Assembly (NCBI RefSeq): GCF_963576675.1
Contig: NC_088918.1
Location: 48,207,501-48,271,500 of the forward strand
Length of the DNA stretch: 64,000 nucleotides
Direction of reading: 5' to 3'
From: Euphorbia lathyris
Taxonomy: Eukaryota > Streptophyta > Magnoliopsida > Malpighiales > Euphorbiaceae
Shown: positions 23,109 through 34,497 of the stretch, in pieces
How positions within the stretch are numbered: position 1 is the first letter of the stretch
Layout of the letters: every line of letters begins with the position of its first letter
Notes under the pieces: model-generated
What the model was told of the DNA's origin: nothing
Database searches by the model: none
The model's input: the letters and a program-made list of their open reading frames with translations, nothing else
Program-made: the position numbers and the translations under genes

Positions 23109-24672
23109 AATCTTTGCTTGTCCTCAAGTAAACAACAGATAGAAAACAAGTTATCTATAGAGAAAGAGTTAGGAATGAAAGAATACGGAAGAAGGGTTTG
23201 AGGGGATCACAGAGAGGAAGGGATTTATACAGATCATTTGTTCTCGGAAACTATCAACAGAGAAATGCAGATCACGATATTTAATGAAGTTATGCTAGTG
23301 TTTGATCGTGTAACCCTACTTAAGAAATTCCTCAAAGCTTAAAGTTAGACCTCAACTTTCAAAATGAACAACCAGTTTGCTTTTCATGCCTCACTAATGA
23401 ATGGATGTTTCACTCACTCTCGTATGGCTCTTTTCGCCATGAGGAAGGGAATGCAACTTCACACCTCAGCTCAGTAAATACGCCAGTAGGGTGTGAGTTT
23501 GCTTCTTGGTCATATTTCTATGGATCAAAATTTTCCAAACAGAGTCCAAAGGTCTTTTAATGGTTGTAATGCAAGGTTAAGGTTCAGGTGTGGAAGTGAA
23601 TGGCTTTTGTGTGTAAGAGTTCTGTCCTCATGCACTTTACACCAATCCTTTATTTCTCACATACAACAATGCACAGCTTGTTTTATCAAATGACTTACCC
23701 ACATTTTTTATTAACTCCTCCCACTAAACAACCAGTTCCAATGATTTGGGCACACATTGTGATAGTGTGCCATGAATGAAGAGATTTTTTATAGATTTTT
23801 CTTTTTCCTCTCACTCATTTTCTTTTATTCACTATTTCATTTTAGTATAGGCTCGATTTTTCTCAGCCACTTTATATTTTCAACTAGCACCGCTTGCATG
23901 AGGCAGATTCTCGGCTCTTTAAGCTCAAAGTGAAGGGATTATGGTTATTCACGGGCTACGTTAACGAAAAACAAGGGTAAGGCTCAAATGGTTCATCCTA
24001 CTATATGAGTGCAATGCACGGGTTAAGTCTTTTACATGGTTGAGTTAGGTGCCTAATGCCTTTATCATTCTAGGTTTGTAAAAAAAATCCATTTCTATAG
24101 GGCATACCAAAGCAAATTCTCCATAAAGATAGTAAGTACTGGCCCACTCTTTAAAGAATCAATGCATTTTAAATGCAATTGCAGGCTCAAGTTCTCACTA
24201 TTTTGGGGTTTATGCATTAAGGCAAAAGGTCCCTCTCGTGAAAGTTGATTTAGAACTTCAAAATTTTTGGAACTTCAAGACTCGAGTAGTTAAGATCAAC
24301 ACAAGGCTATCACCACACATCTCAATCATAACAAGCGCAGTCTATTTACAAGATTATGGACATAAAACAAAGAATATTTACTAAGGACAGTTAAAGATTT
24401 CCATTTGTACATGCCAAAGATCATAGGGGGATAATTTATCATTCAGAACAATATACTACACTAACAACTTGTTCAAACTTTTATATTTTTTTATCATGTT
24501 ATGCACACAACACACAGATATTGCAATGTCCCACCCCCAAATTAGAATGGAACATTGTCCTCAATGTTATTATTAACAAAAGCAGCATAAACATGCTAAA
24601 AGTAGAGTGTAAACAAATTCAAAGAAGGGGTATAAGTGTTACCAGATGCTTGGATAGCGACAAATTGAATGA
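23109..24672 (-). other. Athila-type 3' untranslated region
   Basis: About 1.5 kb lies between the purine tract and the env-position ORF. I see only short ORFs without domains on either strand. A second block resembling the purine tract context (CCCACCCCCAAATTAGAATG) is at 24530-24549. Confidence 0.5.
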
Positions 24673-26040
24673 TCAGACAGGCGGGGAGAGAGAGGAATCA
24701 ACCTCTCTATCCATAGTAGGAGCATTGCCATCCCCTTTCGAGGAGGCATCGGAATTGGCAGTTGTTTCAGTTTTAGCTCTTACCGGACTCTTGATTGAGG
24801 CACCAGAGGGACTCTCATTCCCATGTTCTTCCACACAGAGGTGTTTGAACATGTCAATCTCGCTCTGATGCACGGCATTTTTATGTTCCAGAGCAAAGAT
24901 CTGTTCTCTACAAGCTTGGGTTTGTGTAAACAGGGCGTTGAACTTGGACAGGATGTCTTCATTGGAGAGTTTGACACATTTTTAGTAAAAGCCAATATCC
25001 TTGGCTTGCTCGATTTGCTCAGACTCGGATGACGCCGATACAGTAGGCTCATTTTTCCTCTTCCGACTTTCAACCCTCTTGGCCTCCATAAAATCGGACA
25101 TCTAGACCCACTTCCCATTCACCATCCTCCCGAATAACATGCTCTGAAGGCTTTTTAAATCTATTTGGTCCGGGTAGTTGACCACTGTGAGCCGGTTCTT
25201 GTCTTCTGGCTTGAATACCCCAATGGCCTCTGCTATTCGAGTCACAATGCTGCCACAACATATGACGGATGAGTTTTTCCTTCCAAAAGCGCTAATGTAC
25301 TCCCCAAACCAAAAGCCAAGGTTCATCCTGCGCCCCTGTACCATACTCCAAAGAGCCGTAAGGTCTGCGTGAGGGATATTGGCCTGGTTCTCGCGCGCGA
25401 AGATGGTGTGGGAAACCAGTTTATGCAAGTACCGGATGGCGTAGTCCTCAATACCAGATGCTTTGGATGCACTACCGTCGTAACTTGCCTGGCCAGAGAT
25501 TGAGCGCCAGAAAGCCATTGGGTCAAACTCGTCCGGGGTTTTGGTGAAAGCCCCTTTGTACCCATCAGACTCTAAGTCATCGTCATCTGCAGCGTCGAGG
25601 AGGTTATTGAATGTGTTCAAGGATAGCCGTTGGGTATGGGTCATCAGCCGAAAACTGAACTTTCCTTCTTCATCTAGGTCGGTGATCTTAGGATCGTGTT
25701 TAAAAGTGGCTAGAAACTCCAAAGTGAGTTCCTTGTACGCTGGTTCCTTCATCTCAAAGAAGCAGCTAAAATGGTCCGCTTCCATGGGTTGCTTCACACG
25801 TTCCTCAAGCTTAAGCTTTTTCAGCGTATCCCAGCATATAGTTCTTACCGGCCCAAATTCGAGTTGAGCCAAATCATCATAGTATTGTTGCACAGCGGCA
25901 TCCTTAAATTGAGATAGTTTCTTTACCAGCTTCTCGTCCGGTACAAACGCGACTGTGCTTGTGCCCACCATCTTTCCCTTCGCTTTTTCTTTCTTTGTGC
26001 CTTCAACTTTTACTTGTTTCCCTAAGCCTCGAGTCCTCAT
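24673..26040 (-). pseudogene. ATHILA ORF-1 family protein in the env position, two in-frame stops
   Basis: The frame starts at MRTRGLGKQVKVEG (26040) and runs to a stop at 24673, broken by a TAG near 25100 and a TAA near 24986. It has a basic N-terminus, then a globular part with LEFLATFKHD, FDPMAFWRSISGQ and HTIFARENQANIPHADLT. The tail is hydrophilic, with a KRKNEP-like basic patch and a Ser-rich end. The family is common downstream of integrase in Athila elements; its function is not known. No membrane segment is evident, so I would not call it an envelope protein. Confidence 0.7.
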
Positions 26041-26970
26041 CCTGCTATAGCGACTAAATAGGGACACCCAAAGATAATTATCGAACAAAATATGGGGAAT
26101 GGTGTGAAAGAGAGAGTGTAGAACAATTTTTAACTAGGGTCCGCAATACGGTTAATCCTTTAAATAGAAAGACGAGTGAAATGGCCTGTTGACAGAACCG
26201 TCATTATGACGATGTTTCCATGAGCGCCACCTGTATGTGTGGGTGTGGCAACAGCCGCATCCAGTCGAAGAGACGCTTAGGGCAGCGAACGGTTACTTTT
26301 TGAGTTTGAATTTACTATACCCTACCTACTTTGGTTTTACCAAGGGAGGTGCGACAGTAGAGTATAATAAGTACCAAACGAACAGATTGATTTGATGTTC
26401 ACTTTATTTGCCCTATGTTAGCTTACCAATGGATTGCTCCCCAAAATATCATTTCAATCTCCTTTTTAAAACAAGTAAAAAGTTAAAACTTTACCCATAT
26501 GGAAGGGTAAAAGTTTTACATCTTTGCTCGTTCAAAGGAATTAACATAATTACGGACCATCAGATGACACGGAATTAATCTTAACTAGACTAAACAGTGC
26601 TAACTAAAGTTTGGCAAAACTGTAAAATAAAGTATGAAAGTGCAAGGTTACTTGTGCTACAATTGGTGTTTGCAGCGGACACCCTGTTTGTAACATCCCC
26701 AAAACCCTAACACATGAGTCTTCCCACATTCATATATGTTTTCATGATTGAATACATACATTTTAGATTCATCTGATCGTCAGTAGAAGTTTTGTATGCA
26801 TAATGCGATTATCGTGCGATTAGTAGGCGATTAGTGTGTCGTTAAGATGCAACGATTGGTTAATTGAGTTAGGACTTAAATGAATGAATGAATGAATTTA
26901 TATGTCCTAAATTGATTAACTTACACTTTAGGTGGGCTGAATTTGAGGTTTGTTTACACTGTTCTTGATT
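26041..26970 (-). other. Spacer between integrase and the env-position ORF of the Athila-type element
   Basis: No gene is visible. A block reading TGTAACATCCCCAAAACCC at 26691-26709 looks like the start of an LTR of another element, but I find no matching end. Confidence 0.4.
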
Positions 26971-28363
26971 CTATTGGCTCGGGGGGTCCTGGAAGTGGAC
27001 AGTGTCAATCTTCCTTGTGTGATCATTCTCGAGATAAGGTTTTAACCTTTGCCCGTTCACCTTGAAAGGTTCATGACCCTCCTTACCAATTTCTACTGCC
27101 CCGTGACCGAACACTTTGTTCACCGTATACGGCCCTGACCGCCTTGATTTCAGCTTTCAGGGAACAGTCTGAGCCTTGAATTGTACAACAGGACCCTCTG
27201 TCCTTCTTGAAAGGCTTTCTCCTGGATTTTTCTGTCGTGCCATTTCTTGGTCTTCTCCTTATAATTCACCGCGTTTTCATAGGAAAACAGCCTGAATTCT
27301 TCCATGTCACAGAGTTGCAATCTTCTTTGTTTGCCCACAGCCTGTTTCTCAAAATTCAAGAAAGTTAAAGCCCAAAAGGCTCTATGCTCCATCTCTACTG
27401 GGAGATGACAGGACTTCCCATACAACAATCTAAATGGGGACATTCCAATGGGTGTCTTATATGCAGTTCTATACGCCCATAAAGCATCGTCAAGCTTGTT
27501 TGCCCAGTCTTTCCTAGAATTGCCAACGGTTTTTTCCAAACTTCTTTTGATTTCACGATTTGAAATCTCCACCTGTCCACTAGTTTGTGGGTGGTAAGGT
27601 GTGGCAATTCTATGAGAGAATCCAAGCTTGCCCATCAGCTTTTCAAATTTAGCATTGCAAAAGTGGGTTCCTTGATCACTAATGATCCCTCGTGGGACAC
27701 CGAATTGGGCAAAAAGCCTTTTTAGGAATTTTACAACCACATGGGCGTCATTGGTGGGACTCACAATTGCTTCAACCCACTTGCTCACATAGTCTATTGC
27801 AACTAAGATATATATATTTATGCCCGAAAGATGTAGGAAATGGTCCCATGAAATCTATGCCCCATATATCAAATATTTCACAAACAACAATGTTATTGAG
27901 GGCCATGGCATTTTGAGCTGAAATATTGCCTGTTTGTTGGCACTCATTACAAGTGCGTACAAACACATTGGCATCCTTAAAGATGGTGGGCCAGAAAAAA
28001 CCTGATTGAAGCACTTTGGTTGTAGTTCTGCTCGCGCTATGATGTCCTCGAGCTTCTCTGTCGTGACAATGGCTCAAAACAGCATGTCCTTCCTCTTGAG
28101 AGATGCACCTGCGAATGATCTGATCGGCGCACAACCTGAAAAGATAGGGTTCCTCCCAAAAATAATATTTGATTTCTGCATAGAACTTCTTCCTTTGGTT
28201 AGTGGACAAGTTATGAGGTTTAAGTGAACTAGCAAGGAAATTAGCAATGTCAGCAAACCATGGAGCAGGCTGTATAGTATACAGACGTTCGTCTGGAAAA
28301 ATCTCTATAATTTCTGGTTGTTCCTGGCTGCTCGGATGAGAAATTCTGGACAAATGATCGGCC
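26971..28363 (-). pseudogene. Athila-type integrase, frameshifted
   Basis: The minus strand encodes the end of RNase H (ADHLSRI at about 28360), the HHCC zinc site (HCHDREARGHH, then CNECQQTG near 27940), the first catalytic Asp ([10 protein letters not shown]), and after a frameshift near 27790-27800 the second (ISDQGTHF) and the Glu ([10 protein letters not shown]). The tail [15 protein letters not shown] is in frame after a TGA near 27163 that replaces a Gly codon, and the frame ends at TAG 26971-26973. The RNase H and integrase parts are separated by the solo LTR at 28369-31467. Confidence 0.85.
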
Positions 28364-28845
28364 GCTACTGTAGACACCGGGGTCGGAGGACCAATGAAGA
28401 AAAATTATAAAAAGGGATCTAAATCAGTCGATTGAAATAAATGATGAGTCAATAAAAATAATAATGAAAAAAAAACGTTGTTCGAAGGAACCGTGGAGAC
28501 CGGTTTGATCGAATTCGGAAATCGAATCGAGATGACGGGCGAATCGGTTCCGCGAGTGAAATCTTAAATCATCTCACCGAGTTCGGGGTATTTCACACCC
28601 TTTTCTTACTAATTTTATTATTAATAAAATCTCGGGATGATAGAGGGTTTTATTTTGGTATTCGAGCAATCCAAAGAATATATATATATATATATATATA
28701 TATATGGTTTTGTAAAAGGATCAATTTTGTAAAAGCTAATAAAATCGGTTTTGACGAAAATCAATCGTTATTGATTTTGGTTGTTTTTAGATGTATTTTA
28801 TTTAGTTAAACTTATTTATTTTTTATTTTTAGTATATATAAACGC

Positions 28846-28981
28846 GGCCCCGTCGGGGCCGGTATTTACGTCACGGGCCGTTGGACGGCCCGTGACGAGG
28901 GCTGGGCCGCCCAGGCCCAGCCCTCCCTGCACTTGGCATTCGGCCAAGTGCAGCAAATGCACTTGGCCGAATGCCAAGTGC
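28846..28981. repeat. Cluster of five perfect or near-perfect palindromes in the solo LTR
   Basis: In order: GGCCCCGTCGGGGCC (28846-28860); a 27-bp inverted repeat from GTCACGGGCC to GGCCCGTGAC (28870-28896); a 25-bp one from GGGCTGGGCC to GGCCCAGCCC (28899-28923); and two 23-bp blocks (28929-28951, 28959-28981). The last two are exact reverse complements of each other around a 7-base spacer, and each is nearly palindromic itself. Confidence 0.9.
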
Positions 28982-29158
28982 ATTTGTTAGCTTTTATTTT
29001 AAAAAAAAATAAAAAAAATAAAAAAATGAAAAAATGAAATAACAAATAATAATGATAATGATAATAATAATAATCATAACAATAAAGCCATCTAGCTTAC
29101 CTTTGGCTCCAAGTTGGCTTGGAGCCAAAAATAAATTATGTTTGGGGATCCATATGCC

Positions 29159-29166
29159 TATAAATA
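29159..29166 (+). promoter_or_regulatory. Probable TATA box of the solo LTR
   Basis: TATAAATA occurs in GCCTATAAATAGG, at the place where the related LTRs have GCCTATATAAGG. It lies about 180 bp after the palindrome cluster. Confidence 0.55.
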
Positions 29167-31472
29167 GGATGGAGTCCCAAGGTAAAAGGGGAGGAGAAAA
29201 AACCCGAACCCCTGGAGAAATTCGACGAGATCCGAATTCGTCCAAAAACCCAAAGAAACCGACTCAAAGCACTATCAATCGACTTGATTTGGCATCTCCA
29301 TTACCGATTGAGAGGTAATAATCCGAGGAACTAGACCCGTTTACTCTTTCATTTCATTCTTTATTACGTTTTTATTGTTTAGATCTACTCCTTTACTCTT
29401 TTATTTGCACTTTTATTGCTTAAACTTGTCAAATTAATTTTCTTCTTTCATTCTACAAACACTTGAGTTTGGATCTAAAATAAAAACCTCGTTTTATGTC
29501 CCAATACGAACCGTGACCCCATTTAGGGGTAGTTCGGGACTAAAACGTTGTAGATCTAGATTTAGAAAATGTTTTAATTAACGTTTTAAAATAAAACATC
29601 GTTTTGGGAGTTTCCGTTATAGACTATGACCCGATTCGGGTAGTTCGGAGGCCAAAAATGATAGAATAGATTAGATCTAAAGCTTTTGAATAAATCTGGA
29701 AACTGTTAAGAGCTGTTTCTGTAATTTCACTTTTTCTGTGGTAAAGGCGGTTTACCGACGGATTTTCCGTCGGTAAAGCTGCTGGAATTCGGAAAAAATG
29801 CCTTTTTAACCCTTTTTTCTTAACTTTTTTGATATTTGGTCCCTAATATATGTATATATAATTATGTAATTATTTTATTAAAATCATTTTGGGGTATATA
29901 ACTAATAATTATCTATTATATATTTACTCATTTTGTGTTTGGGTATTATTTATATTAATCTAACTTTGTAAAAATATATATATATGTATATATAGGTTTT
30001 CTTTAAGCCCATTTAAGCTATATCTAATTATTATTTTTGTGGATCATTTGCTTGGCCCATTTGGGATGATTTATAAATGCTTTTGGGTTATTAGATATTA
30101 TTTTGGGTATTGATATTGGGATGTACTTTTAGGTGGGTTAATTTCCATATAGCTATTGTGTAAAAACTAATTTGGGGTTAAATGTTATTTTCTCATTCAT
30201 GAACTTTATTCATTATTTTTACATGTTTTGAATTAGGATAAAAAGTATACTATACTTAGTGTTATTTTCCTTTTTATTAGCATATATCAATAACTATAGT
30301 ACATATTATGTTTTTACCTTATTTTTAATCTATAGGTGTAATCACCATCTTTTACTAAAAAGGTATATACATGTATATATTCCTTTTTTATTCTTTAGAC
30401 ATTTATATGTATATTTTAAATGGGTTTTGTTTGGTAATTGTGATTTAATTTGTTGTGATTATGATAAGTAAAGATTCAATTGAGTGAAAAAAAGGGAAAT
30501 AAACCACAAAAAAGAGACTTCAATTTGATTATTTAAACTAAAGAGTTTTTCAGAGATTCTTAATGTAAATAAAAAGGTTTTTCGTCGTTTTAAATCGCTT
30601 TCTAAAAATATCACGTTTTAAAACCTTAATTCGTTCCAATGACGGATTAAGCGAACCTTGTAATTAAAATCGTTTCTTTTCATTGTAAATAATGAAGTTT
30701 TGAATCGTTTTCCTAACTAAACAGTTTTATACAAAATAAACGAACTTGTATGCTTAATCACGTTTTTGGTTAAAACTTCTTGTTCAAACGTTTTCAAATG
30801 CTCGAGTCGTTCCAACGGCGATTCGAGTCGATGTCACGTCATTAAACGGGGTTTTAAAACGTACCTAAATCGTTCCAACGGCGATTAAGGTACGAACCAT
30901 GTAAATAAACTCGTTTTTGGGAAGTGAGTTTAGTTTAGAGTTAGTGTGTAATACGAAGCATAAATCACATTGTAAACAAATCAATTCTTTCTTCTCCCCC
31001 CTCTCTCTCCTATGTATTTTGAACTGATGTAAATGGGTGATTCTTTACCAAAATGGCTTTCAATAATATATGCTCAAAACGGTTTTCATAATGAGAAAGA
31101 AAAGGTTTCAAATGAATTTTAAACTTAAAGAAATATGCGATTAGTCCGTTATCGCCTAACACGCCGAGTAGGATGCCGGTGGTTCATAACCGGGCGATGC
31201 CGGGGTGCCTAGTAGCCTTTCTCTGGAAAGGAGCTAGCCTTCTCGGCTCGTACCTAAGTTTCCCGAACCCTCACCGGTCTCCCGCAAGGGATCGGTGTTC
31301 ATTTTCCCATTCGTGGGTGGCGACTCTTCCATACTTCGAGCTCCGGTCCTGCCGAGCAGCTTGATTCCATGATTGGTTGCTTTCGGTGCCAATCACCGCT
31401 TACGTCGCCATGAGGTGTCCACCCTCCGGTCCGCCCGGGAGATTAGGCCGCGGCACCTCGTCTAACAGCTAC

Positions 31473-32622
31473 ATTTTTGGTTCCCTTCTTGTCTTTGATC
31501 TCTAGATCAAACTCTTGAAGTAAGAGCAACCACAGTATTAGCCTTGGCTTTGCATCTTTCTTCGCGAACAGGTAGCGTAACGCAGCATGGTCTGTGTAGA
31601 CAATGACTTTTGACAAAACCAAGTAGGGACGGAATTTGTCAAAGGCAAATACTACCGCAAGAAGCTTCTTCTCTGTAGTGGTGTAGTTCTGCTGAGCCTC
31701 GGTTAATGTTTTGCTTGCATAATAGATAGGCCGGAATTTCTTCTCAATCCTTTGCCCAAGTACAGCTCCCACACATGTATCGCTAGCGTCACACATCATC
31801 TCAAATGGCTGTTCCCAGTTGGGTCCTGCCAGTATGGGTGAGTTGATCAGCTTGCCCTTCAATAGTTCGAATGCCTTGAGACAACTTGTATCAAATGAGA
31901 ATTCCACATCTTTATGTAGCAAGGCTGACAATGGTAACGCGATCTTTGAGAAATCCTTTATAAACCTTTGGTAGAACCCTGCGTGGCCAAGGAAACTTCT
32001 CACATCCTTGACATTAGTTGGTACAACAAGTTTCTCTATCACCTCCACCTTGGCTTTGTCCACTTCCATCCCCTTTTCAGAGATTTGATGCCCGAGAATG
32101 ATCCCGCCAGTAACAATGAAGTGGCATTTCTCCCAATTCAAGACTAAATTGGTCTCCCTACATCGCACTAGCACAGCCTCAAGGTTGTTCAGACAGCTCC
32201 CAAAGGAATTTCCATAGACAGAGAAATCGTCCATAAAGATTTCCACAGTCCGTTCCACCATATCATGAAATATAGACATCATGCATCTTTGAAACGTAGT
32301 TGGGGCATTGCATAATCCAAATGGCATGCGTCTGTAGGCATATGTCCCATAGGGGCATGTAAAAGTCGTCTTCTCTTGATCTTCACTATGGATGGCAATC
32401 TGATTGTACCCCGAGTATCCGTCAAGGAAACAATAAAATGCATACCCTGCCAAATGTTCTAGCATCTGATCAATGAAGGGCAAAGGGAAATGATCCTTCC
32501 TTGTTGCCTCATTGAGCTTTCGGTAGCCCACACAAACTCGCCATCCTGTTATGGTCCTCGTGGGGACCAACTCATTTTTCTCATTGAGAACCACTGTGGT
32601 TCCTCCTTTCTTTGGCACAACA
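31473..32622 (-). pseudogene. Athila-type reverse transcriptase and RNase H
   Basis: The frame reads [18 protein letters not shown] (first catalytic Asp), [21 protein letters not shown] (catalytic pair), and RNase H with [16 protein letters not shown] and [12 protein letters not shown]. It is open throughout this segment. Its left end is cut by the solo LTR at 31467 and its right end by the insert ending at 34492. FMDDFSVYG is typical of Athila elements. Confidence 0.9.
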
Positions 32623-32627
32623 TGAAC

Positions 32628-34492
32628 TGTTGGGGTTTAGTGTCCTATAGACAATTGTTGCAGGATACAAACTTAATGTAAATGAATTGTTCTTTATATC
32701 ATTTGTTTTAATGAGATATATGTTTTATAACTATATATAAAGGCAATCCCTTTTAAGCACTAAATAAAGTCTAATAAAAGGAAATCCGTAAGTTTGTTTA
32801 AAATGATTATAAAGTGTTCATACAAGCATGAAGTGACACAAAACTTTATAATAAACTAATAAACTTAAAACCACCCCAAGTCAAGTGATATGTTTAGGAT
32901 TGATATATCACTATTGAGACTTGTATGTAACAATGTCTTCTGTCCGACAGAAAGCTGATCTCACGAGCTTCATATATATAGATATCTGGACAGTTACATA
33001 GATCCGATGAAACGTCGTTCATTAGGATTGGGGATCCGATTTGAGATAACAGGATGGGTAGATTCATCCTTGTCACCTGTTCATCTCATTGGTATTAATA
33101 GGTATAACTAATCCTCAGACTCAAAGGAATGTTAATTGGTCATCCTGAATTACTGAATGTGAGACTTTGATCCTGCGGTCCCACGATCCTTAACAGAGAT
33201 GACTCTGGGTTATGAACTGCAAAGGTTGGGTGTCACAGGAGGTAATGTCAGGGTAGTTATACATTGGATTGAGCATTTATCACTCCCGATTAATGGGAGA
33301 TACATCCAAGGATCGCTTGTGGAAGACTCGACTCTAAATCCTTGTAAGGTGATAGCTTAAGAGTAAGAAATACAGATTTCACTTAACCTATCTATTTGAG
33401 TTGACTCGGCCTATACAAGTAAAATGAACGTCTCGTTATATGTGACTTGACATCACCCATAGTCATAAGATTCAGTTCAAGGATGTAGTTGATAAAGGAT
33501 CAAATTATACTGTAACTAATACGGAAGGGTTAACGACAGAATCAATCTGTCTTCTTAACAGACTCTGGGGGAATGATTACAGACTTGCCAATAACATACT
33601 CAGTACATCATTCCGTTATGCAAGGATTAAATATAATTCTTGAAGAAATTAATTTAATAGTTGCATACGACCAGAAGTAGTAAGAGCCTAATGGATCACA
33701 CATAAGACTTGGAACCAAAAGAGAGATGGATGTCATTAATAGATGGAAGCCCAATTGAGCCCAGTAAGGCCCATTTAAATAGAGGGGGGCCGAAATTTAT
33801 ATATAATAAATAAGGAATTATTTTAATTCCATTAATCCTAATTTGATTAGGTTTATGAATTAAATTAATTAAGAGATAATTAAGTTAGGAGTTTTAATTA
33901 GATTAATATACTCCTATTATTATCCAATTAGGTTATTTATTATTATCCTAGATATATTAGATGTATTATAAGATAATAATTGGGAATCCTATTCCGAATT
34001 GAATTCCTATTAAGTAACCTATTCCTATCTAACTAGGGTTTAGATACAAGTTATTATATATACCCCCCTACTACATGAATTTCGACTAAGCCTAACCCCT
34101 CCCCTCATTGTGATTTTCGAAACATACAATTAGAGAGAGAAAGTGAATTCGCACCCCCTAGTTCGTGGATAAGAATTCATACGACTTCCATCGATCGATT
34201 AATTTCATCTATCTTTCTTTCTCTTTGATCTTGTGTTGGTTAATTAGAGGCAATCTATTTTGGTTGCATCTCATACGGTTGATTCTAACTTAACCTCACC
34301 GTGTTATACTTCGTGCTTGGGAACTCGGAGAAGAATTGTGGGCGCTTCTTTAACAACGGTAGATTGTTCTTCAAAAGGTATTTCTTCTTATCCCTCTTTA
34401 TATGAAATAACGATTAACGGATCCTATGGTTAAAAGGAAGTAGGCTAAAATTTTATATTTTCGCTGCTATACCTTAGCCTTAATTTCCTTCA
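32628..34492 (+). mobile_element. LTR-like insertion, probably a solo LTR (1.9 kb)
   Basis: It starts TGTTGGGGTTTAG and ends TTTCCTTCA, with TGAAC at 32623-32627 and 34493-34497. Removing it rejoins the Athila-type frame (VWxRPVH with VVPKKGG). It has no coding sequence. A TATA-like stretch (TATATATA near 34060) sits before GAATTTCGACTAAGCC. From the ends I would guess a Ty1/copia solo LTR, but a short non-autonomous element is possible. Strand is by the TG start only. Confidence 0.7.
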
Positions 34493-34497
34493 TGAAC

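Larger units (their letters stand above)
28369..31467 (+). mobile_element. Solo LTR related to the Tat/Ogre-type element (3.1 kb)
   Basis: It starts TGTAGACACC and ends CTCGTCTAACA. It is flanked by GCTAC at 28364-28368 and 31468-31472. The last 300 bp are nearly identical to the ends of the LTRs at 1485 and 19281, and the middle is similar. The first 800 bp differ strongly and hold another set of palindromes. No internal region is present, so it is a solo LTR left by recombination. It interrupts the Athila-type pol between RNase H and integrase. Confidence 0.93.

Noticed and set aside
24673..26040. Envelope protein of a retrovirus-like element
   Set aside because: The ORF is in the env position but has no signal peptide or membrane segment and fits the ATHILA ORF-1 family.
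26691..26984. Another nested LTR starting TGTAACATCCCC
   Set aside because: No matching end or direct repeat was found, and the Athila integrase frame resumes at 26984.
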